DNA of 64,000 nt, taken from NCBI GenBank assembly GCA_039881045.1, contig JAYWVB010000020.1:62001-126000 (forward strand), read 5' to 3'. The notes under the pieces were generated by a model, which saw only the letters and a program-made list of their open reading frames with translations, searched no databases and was not told where the DNA came from. Below are positions 57,996 to 64,000 of this stretch, one piece after another; positions within the stretch are counted from its first letter, which is position 1; each line of letters begins with the position of its first letter. Origin of the DNA: Chaetomium olivaceum (taxonomy: Eukaryota > Ascomycota > Sordariomycetes > Sordariales > Chaetomiaceae). A program made the translations under genes and the position numbers.

Positions 57996-60310
57996 GGTGG
58001 TTTCGAGGCACACGAGGCTCCCGAGGTGGGCCCGCGAACCACAACACGCCGTGATCAAACGCCCGGATAGCGGTATAGAAAAGGGTAAAAAATGGACGAG
58101 TGGGATGTGAGTAGAAGAAGTGAAGACGAAATCTGGTTTCAGAGTTCCAAATTCCAGGCACAAATGAAATCAGTGAAGGAAAAAGGGTGGCAAGTCGGCC
58201 ATGGGGCACAAGAACCTTATGAATCGAGGAGTTATGGTCACTGGACCTTGCAAGGCAGAACGCAAACGGGGGCGCGGACACTGCCTCGTTCTACCATTCG
58301 GGTGCGCAAAGGTAGACCAAGGCTGCAAGTACAATACTGATGAAGCCCGGACCAATCCTTGTGTAAATAGCGAAAAAGTTGACAGAACAAAAAAGAAGCA
58401 ATACCTCGCCCGAAGGTGAGTACGGCTGGCAGGTCGTACTACCAGTACTGGTAGTACCAGACCGGTTGGAACACGGGATGCGGCTTCAAAACGCGGCCTC
58501 CCAAGTTGACGGACGAGAGAGGTGAACAGCTGAAAAGGTAATCGGAGAAGACATGGAAGGTACGCTTTCACCGGGAATTGCAAGCGTTGGCAGGGGGCCA
58601 ACACATCAATACCGTTGTCCTATAGGACTCGAGACCGCCTCATATCCATGGATAAGTACAGCGAATTTCCTTTTTCACAAGTCGGTAGGAACGAGGCGAG
58701 AGCATAGTTCGCGCACCACACAGCCTTCGGGCATCGAGGTTGAGAGAGGTGGAAAGATTTTGGAGACGCGAGAAACGGGCGGACCACCCCGCACGGGCAG
58801 TTGAGAGACCTTGAAATGCCCGACCAGCGGTTTGCAACGTGGGGGAGGGGTTCAAATTTGCTTACATAACCTGGAAGGGACATGTGTCCAGGGCCCCAAT
58901 CGGCGCCCAACGTTGCACTCAAAACCTGACAACCCGCGAAACCAAGCGCCGGGGACACACACCCTCTTCAACTGAGCGCGGAGGTACTGTGGAGGATGAC
59001 GATGCCACCACCCGGCCCCTCTACATTTCCATCCGTGTTTGATACCGACACGATTCGTTTGGTATGCGTCCCATCAGCGTCAATCCCGTCATTTCTCGTC
59101 TCTTGTCACTGTGCCGTCTCGGGACAATTTCATTCTCTGCCCATTGATCTGTGGTCTGTACGAAGTACGGAGAACCCTATCACTGCTCATCCCATCCCAC
59201 TTCCATCTTACTGAGGTCTTTGGCCCCTGTCCCTGCAGCTTACAGGGGCTCAGCCCTATGAGCCCGATGTTGTCGCGCCATCCCGGTAAATATGTCTGTC
59301 CTGTCTGGCCGGAACCAGGATGATGACGCAACGTCAAACTGTCCGGCTCCAGGAAGGTACTGGTAGGGGCCCAGTGACATAGCGCTGGTTTATTATTTAA
59401 ACTCAACCCAATCCTAGCAGGGCTGAGGAGACCAGAGGCCCGGAGGCTGCTAAGTACCTGGGTGCAGGCCTTGGAGTTACCCAACTCCTTGCGGCTCACG
59501 GGTTTCCAGGTTGAACCAAGTTGGTGCCCGACTAAACCAAGCCACCTCCACAATGTCTCAAACGGCAAGTCGCGAGCATCTGAGGGCGGGTTATATTCCT
59601 TGAAGAGCTGGGAGTCGTAACACGGAGATATTGCGACCGGGGGTTCAGGACGTGGTGATCTCTATGAGGTCACTTCCGATTGGAGTTCCTCACACGCCCT
59701 GTGAGAACCTCGCATGCGCCCCCTGTGCCATCGCCATGGTTTCCCCCACCTCTTTGCCTCCACTCGGGTGATACACGGTGCAATGGCAGTGACTCTTGCG
59801 TATGACAACTGCCTTGTTAATGGCGAGGACACCGTGTACGTGGAGAATCGAGACCGCAGATGCCGGGCGTTTGGGTCCGCCACGCTGGAAACGGGCCGAA
59901 CATCTCACTCTCGCCAAGGCCGGTCCTGGTTGAACCGCACGCCGGTCTCATCAAAGCATCGCGGCTGCGTGATAATTCGCCGAGAAACCAAAAATCTATT
60001 CGAGATGGGCAAATCCGCTCTGCGGCTTTTCCGTCGTTGCGAGGTTAGAATGGGAAGGAGAACGAACTCATAACATACGTGTGGTACTGACGCTAAGCTG
60101 TTGTCTTTTGGTGGGTGGTTTTCATCCCGCTTCCACCATTCTTCCTCCTAAGATAATATGCCACACCCTTCCTACAATGCACACACTAGCCACTGAAGGT
60201 GAAACAAGATGCAAGGCGGCGGTCCAAATGCTGCTGAAGATGAGGCTGGGCCTTGTGCCTCATCACAGAGACGAGCGGAACTAGATATCATCGTGCGGTG
60301 GAAACGAGGC
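57996..60310. other. Intergenic region
   Basis: 2.3 kb with only short unconvincing open frames. It includes the upstream region of the 570-residue gene and the 3' flank of the Mte1-like gene. No tRNA-like structure was recognised. Confidence 0.45.
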
Positions 60311-63300
60311 TCAACTTCCACCAGGGCGGGTAGTCTCCAGCAGATCATGAGCCTCCCTACTCCAGGGACCGCCCCCCTTCGCCGACGCGAAGCCAGGAAA
60401 CCTCATCTTCCGTTTTGGACGCTCACTCGCGGCAGGCTCCGGATGTGGCGCTGCAGGTGGCCGGACGCCTCTGAGTGCAGGAATGGGTTCCACAGGCACG
60501 ATCGACTGAGGAACTTGGCCCGCAGCGTCGGATTTCAATGCAGCCTTACGACCACGGGTTGCGGGGTTCGCGATTTTGGGCCGAGTAGGCCCGACTGTTG
60601 GCCCCTCTGAAATATGCTCGGTGATGCTTTCAGCCACACCAGAACCAATCCCGATATTGGAAGTGCCGTCCATTGGCCATTCAGGCTGTTCTGAAAGACT
60701 AAGCAAGTTTTCGTGCAACTGTGGCCGCAGCGTAATGCTCTCAGGCGGTTGTTTCTGGCTGGCTCCCCCGAGCGTTGTCGTGGACACGGCAGCTTCCTTT
60801 TCGGGTGTGCTGATGCTGGGATGAGAAACACAACCCTCCGCCTTGGTGTTTCCGGGTCCCTCAACGACTCCGCCGAGCGACCCAGCTCGAGGGACCGTGC
60901 CGTACCCAGGGAGACTAGGTGAAGTAGCTTCGGGTAAGGCTTTTCGTGGTGAAGAAGTTTGGGCCTCTCTGGTCTCTCTCATGAAGGGTTGCGTCCTGTC
61001 CGACACTAGAGATGTTTCGCCCAAGAAAGCCATAACCTCATGTCTTCCTGTTGAGTCATTTGCTGCAGAATTGGGGACTTCAGTAACCACGGTGGGCCAC
61101 ACTGGATTCGCTAGGTTGGAGACAGGAGGGCTGGAAGGCACAAACCCGAAAACCTCTCTGCTCCTGATACTCTTCCTGCTCAGCTTGGCGAGGCGTGGTT
61201 TGACTGGTGGTCGAGGTATTTCTTCACCGCCACTGCCAGCCGAGTCTCCTTTTCGTGCCTTCTTTTTTAAGCGTCCCGAGGCCTGGTCATCCAGGTTGGC
61301 CTTACGCGTCCGGCGTGGGGACTCTGGGATTGTGGCCGCCTGAGTAACATCTGTTGGGGTTTCTTCTGGGTCAAATTCTGACGGTCGGTTCGGTTCGTTA
61401 TGCACATGTGCATGGCCTTTGCCCCTTGAAGTTACCCTCCGACCCGGCGGGGAAGGTGACCGATTTGCGGTTCTGCCATAAATGCTAGGCGTGATATTGT
61501 GGTCTGGTCTTTTCGGCGAGTCCGATTGATCCAAGTCTGGTTGACCCACTGGCTTCGCTCCGGGCTCAATTGAACCGGCATCTGCGGTACACGACGTCGA
61601 ATCTGTAATTTCGCGCCCAGCGTCATCTTCGGGTGGGACGTCTTGGTATCCTTGAGCGGGGGGTTGTGGCGGATTAGGCTCCGATGTGAGGATCTCAGGG
61701 GCAACTGGTAATGAGTCAAAAGAGTTGTCCTGTTGCGCAATAGAAACAACATCAGTTGTCCCAAGGCAAACTGCAGGGCTCGTCCTGGTGGTTGTCAAGG
61801 CGGTGGGCGGTTTTGGAGATTTGCTCGCAAGACTTGGCCCGCTAGCAAGTGTATTCTGTCGCTTGTTTTGTTTCGATCGGTCCCTCTTTTCAGAGAGAAG
61901 CAACAGGCCACGCTTCTGCCTGGGCTTGAGTCGCAGCTCTGTTCTTTCCTCGTTGGGTGACTGATCTACAGCTTCATCTTCCGCCACTGCCGTCCTTGAT
62001 TCCGCGGGCTGAGGTCGAGTCGTCGACTGTAACGACTTGTTACGCTTTAAAAGCTTGCTGGAATTCCTTGGAGCACCGCGTTGCGGTTCAGATACGCTGC
62101 TTGGTACTTCCTGGCGTTGGAAGGACTGGACCTCAGCATCGGCTCCGGAATGAGGGTCCTCATTCAGGACAATGGCTTGCGAGCGCGAGTCCCCCAAGTC
62201 CGTGACGACGGGCGCGTGATTGTTGCTGACAGTTTCGGCTTGGTCCGTCACGGGTGCTAGCCGTGAGTTTCGTTTAGTTACCGGCTTTTTAGATCTTGGA
62301 GGATTCACCGTTTGTTTATTCAAGACCGCCGGGAGCTTGCCGTTGTCGAACGAGCTTGAGAGTCGACTATTGACATCTGTTGGTTGTAGGGCAGTGCTCT
62401 GACGATGAGTCTGGATGGCGTCCACGGGGCGAGCACGGTCTTGGCTTTTTTCCGTGGCTCCGGACTTCTCGTCATCCTCATCCGCAATACTCCGATTAGC
62501 ATCAAGGAGTGGCTTGGGTGGAGGCACTACCTCTTTCTGGAGCACCATTTCTTTCTCCGCCACAGAACTGGCACGCAAGCCGGCCCCAACCAAACGATCC
62601 CGGTCCTCCTGAGCATAGCACAAATTCTGCTCAACTTCTTGGGATGAGGTCACTGACTGTGGGTGATACACAGAACTGGCTGGCCGTCGTGGAGGGGCCG
62701 GGCTAACGGGAACAGCGGACAGGGACAGGGTAGCACCAAACAAGCTCTGAGCGTAGCCCATTTTGCTCGATGGTGTAACGTCTTGTTTTCTTCTTTTTGA
62801 GGGGCGTGACTCGGTGCGCTCGTTCGCATTGTCGCTAGCCTTCTGCCGCAGTTCGAAGGGAGACTCGTTCGGAACCAAGGCCCGGCCGTGATGGCCCGTT
62901 GGGGTTCCCAGGAGGTGGTTTAGGGGCCGGTGCCGGGTTTGAAAGTGGTCTTGCGCACGAGGTGCAGCTAGGGGCGTGGTCGGCGATGCTGCGGTTAGGG
63001 ACGGACGCGCCATCACCCGTGCCTGACGTTGTTCCTTTTCTTTCGCCCTCTTATCCAGCAACTCGGACAAGTCTTGCTCTTGGCGGCCAACGCATTCCAT
63101 GACCTGTACGATGACGCCGCCGCGCTCCAGCTGGACCTCCTCGCCTTCATCAAAGTCCTCTTCTCGCTGCCAATGGAGGTCGCCCACAAAGTTGCCGCGC
63201 TCATCGTAAACCATTACGCGTTTGTTGAAGGTGTGGTATTTGAGGCGGCCATCTTCCCATCTTTTCTGCTTCCTCCGGAGGTCGTGGGTGAACAGGCAGA

Positions 63301-63391
63301 TGAAATCGAGGACAAACGCGGTGCGTCCGCTGCTGCTGCTGCTGCTGCCCGGATTCAATGACCCCGCTGAGATCGGCCTCGAGGATAGCAT
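60311..63391 (-). CDS. Mte1/Dbl2-type recombination protein with ZGRF1-like N-terminal domain (DUF2439), 1026 residues
   Basis: The family (yeast Mte1, fission yeast Dbl2, N-terminus of human ZGRF1) helps process recombination intermediates with Mph1/FANCM-type helicases. Residues about 22-105 are the DUF2439/ZGRF1-N domain: FICLFTHDLRRKQKRWEDGR, YHTFNKRVMVYDERGNFVGD, LHWQREEDFDEGEEVQLERG. The remainder is long and disordered, rich in Ser/Pro/Arg/Glu. The tail RKMRFPGFASAKGGGPWSRE is the short conserved C-terminal motif of fungal Mte1 proteins. No GRF finger or helicase is present, as expected for fungi. The start taken is ATG 63391; the frame extends 18 bases upstream only from a TTG. A CAG-type triplet run near 63335 encodes a Ser tract. 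An upstream leader exon is possible. Confidence 0.85.
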   Translation of the reverse strand: MLSSRPISAGSLNPGSSSSSSGRTAFVLDFICLFTHDLRRKQKRWEDGRLKYHTFNKRVMVYDERGNFVGDLHWQREEDFDEGEEVQLERGGVIVQVMECVGRQEQDLSELLDKRAKEKEQRQARVMARPSLTAASPTTPLAAPRAQDHFQTRHRPLNHLLGTPTGHHGRALVPNESPFELRQKASDNANERTESRPSKRRKQDVTPSSKMGYAQSLFGATLSLSAVPVSPAPPRRPASSVYHPQSVTSSQEVEQNLCYAQEDRDRLVGAGLRASSVAEKEMVLQKEVVPPPKPLLDANRSIADEDDEKSGATEKSQDRARPVDAIQTHRQSTALQPTDVNSRLSSSFDNGKLPAVLNKQTVNPPRSKKPVTKRNSRLAPVTDQAETVSNNHAPVVTDLGDSRSQAIVLNEDPHSGADAEVQSFQRQEVPSSVSEPQRGAPRNSSKLLKRNKSLQSTTRPQPAESRTAVAEDEAVDQSPNEERTELRLKPRQKRGLLLLSEKRDRSKQNKRQNTLASGPSLASKSPKPPTALTTTRTSPAVCLGTTDVVSIAQQDNSFDSLPVAPEILTSEPNPPQPPAQGYQDVPPEDDAGREITDSTSCTADAGSIEPGAKPVGQPDLDQSDSPKRPDHNITPSIYGRTANRSPSPPGRRVTSRGKGHAHVHNEPNRPSEFDPEETPTDVTQAATIPESPRRTRKANLDDQASGRLKKKARKGDSAGSGGEEIPRPPVKPRLAKLSRKSIRSREVFGFVPSSPPVSNLANPVWPTVVTEVPNSAANDSTGRHEVMAFLGETSLVSDRTQPFMRETREAQTSSPRKALPEATSPSLPGYGTVPRAGSLGGVVEGPGNTKAEGCVSHPSISTPEKEAAVSTTTLGGASQKQPPESITLRPQLHENLLSLSEQPEWPMDGTSNIGIGSGVAESITEHISEGPTVGPTRPKIANPATRGRKAALKSDAAGQVPQSIVPVEPIPALRGVRPPAAPHPEPAASERPKRKMRFPGFASAKGGGPWSREAHDLLETTRPGGS

Positions 63392-64000
63392 GGGCGGCGT
63401 GTTGGACAAACGAGAACTTTTCTATCATCGCATTAATTTTTTTTTCCTTTTTTTCGGTCGTGGTGATTGAGTTCGAGCGCCTGTTGTTGCCTGCAGTGTG
63501 TACAGCCTTGAATTTGTTGGGGAAGCGGACACATAAAAGAGTGGCCTTGGAAGTCGCGTTTGTCGACGACGCGCTCTCACCTGATCTCAGTAAATCTGTA
63601 CACGAACTAACGAGCCCCACCTTCCCACTTGTGAACCAACAAGGGTTATGGTTGGCTCAAGGACCTTGGCACGTTTTGACTTCCTCGCCCCGCTCAAGAT
63701 GCCCCTTGATCACGGACCAACGGTTGGTTGCGGCTACTATTCCCGGTTATTTTTTCTCACTCTCTCACTTTATTCGTGGTCAAGAGATGGAGAGGCTGTC
63801 GAAGGATGCAGGTTTCAGTGGGTGGGACGGGAAGACGGCCACTGAAGGAGTCAATTCCATGCCCACCTTGCCCAGAACCCCTCTTTGGTTTCCAATTCAG
63901 AGCTCCCACCGAGTTCCATTGCCCTTCATGTTCATGCACGGGCCGAGTGTTTAAACGGAGGGCTGTGCCGCCTGGAGGAAGTGGAGGACCACGCCCGGCG
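63392..64000. other. Upstream region of the Mte1-like gene, to window edge
   Basis: No supported gene. A run of pyrimidines (63435-63460) lies in the presumed leader. Confidence 0.5.

Overview
The window is a filamentous ascomycete genome segment, most likely Sordariomycetes. Genes carry short 55-80 bp introns with GTRNGT donors and CTAAC-like branch sites. Several proteins belong to families typical of these fungi (Lunapark, Imh1 golgin, AzgA purine permease, Tad2, Mte1/ZGRF1-N), and the transposon set is also fungal. I do not assign a species. The window splits into a transposon-rich left part (about 1-26.4 kb) and a gene-bearing right part (about 28.9-63.4 kb). Left part, in order: an interrupted fragment of an unrecognised gene runs off the left edge (1-358, minus). 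A near-complete Helitron follows (coding 1002-7820), with DUF6570, HUH Rep and PIF1-like helicase regions, two introns and two frameshifts; its N-terminus is a 22-residue coiled-coil repeat array. Next is a damaged Crypton-like tyrosine-recombinase element (about 8447-11889) with a GCR1_C tail and, unexpectedly, terminal inverted repeats. A 5'-truncated Tad1-type LINE (12439-14303, minus) follows, then a 40-bp-arm hairpin, a three-exon small secreted cysteine-rich protein gene (15953-16260), a relic of a bZIP factor (16533-16738, minus), and two nearly identical 3.1-kb hAT elements in inverted orientation (18708-21839 and 23295-26433). The hAT pair brackets a small host gene encoding a Myb/SANT plus chromodomain protein (22724-23230). 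The right-hand hAT copy is intact, has a perfect 8-bp target duplication and sits about 60 bp upstream of the chromodomain gene start. Right part, in order: two low-complexity disordered proteins; the ER-junction protein Lunapark and the trans-Golgi golgin Imh1, transcribed divergently from a shared region; a WD40-like protein with one frameshift; an AzgA-type purine permease preceded by GATA sites; a tandem-GFA-domain protein; the tRNA adenosine deaminase subunit Tad2 with a long N-terminal extension; two neighbouring regulators that each combine a half zinc cluster (C-x2-C-x6-C) with C-terminal membrane segments; between them a possible truncated PD-(D/E)XK-nuclease-like protein; and an Mte1/Dbl2-type recombination protein. 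Exon structures were deduced by eye from reading frame and splice consensus. No tRNA, rRNA or CRISPR was recognised.
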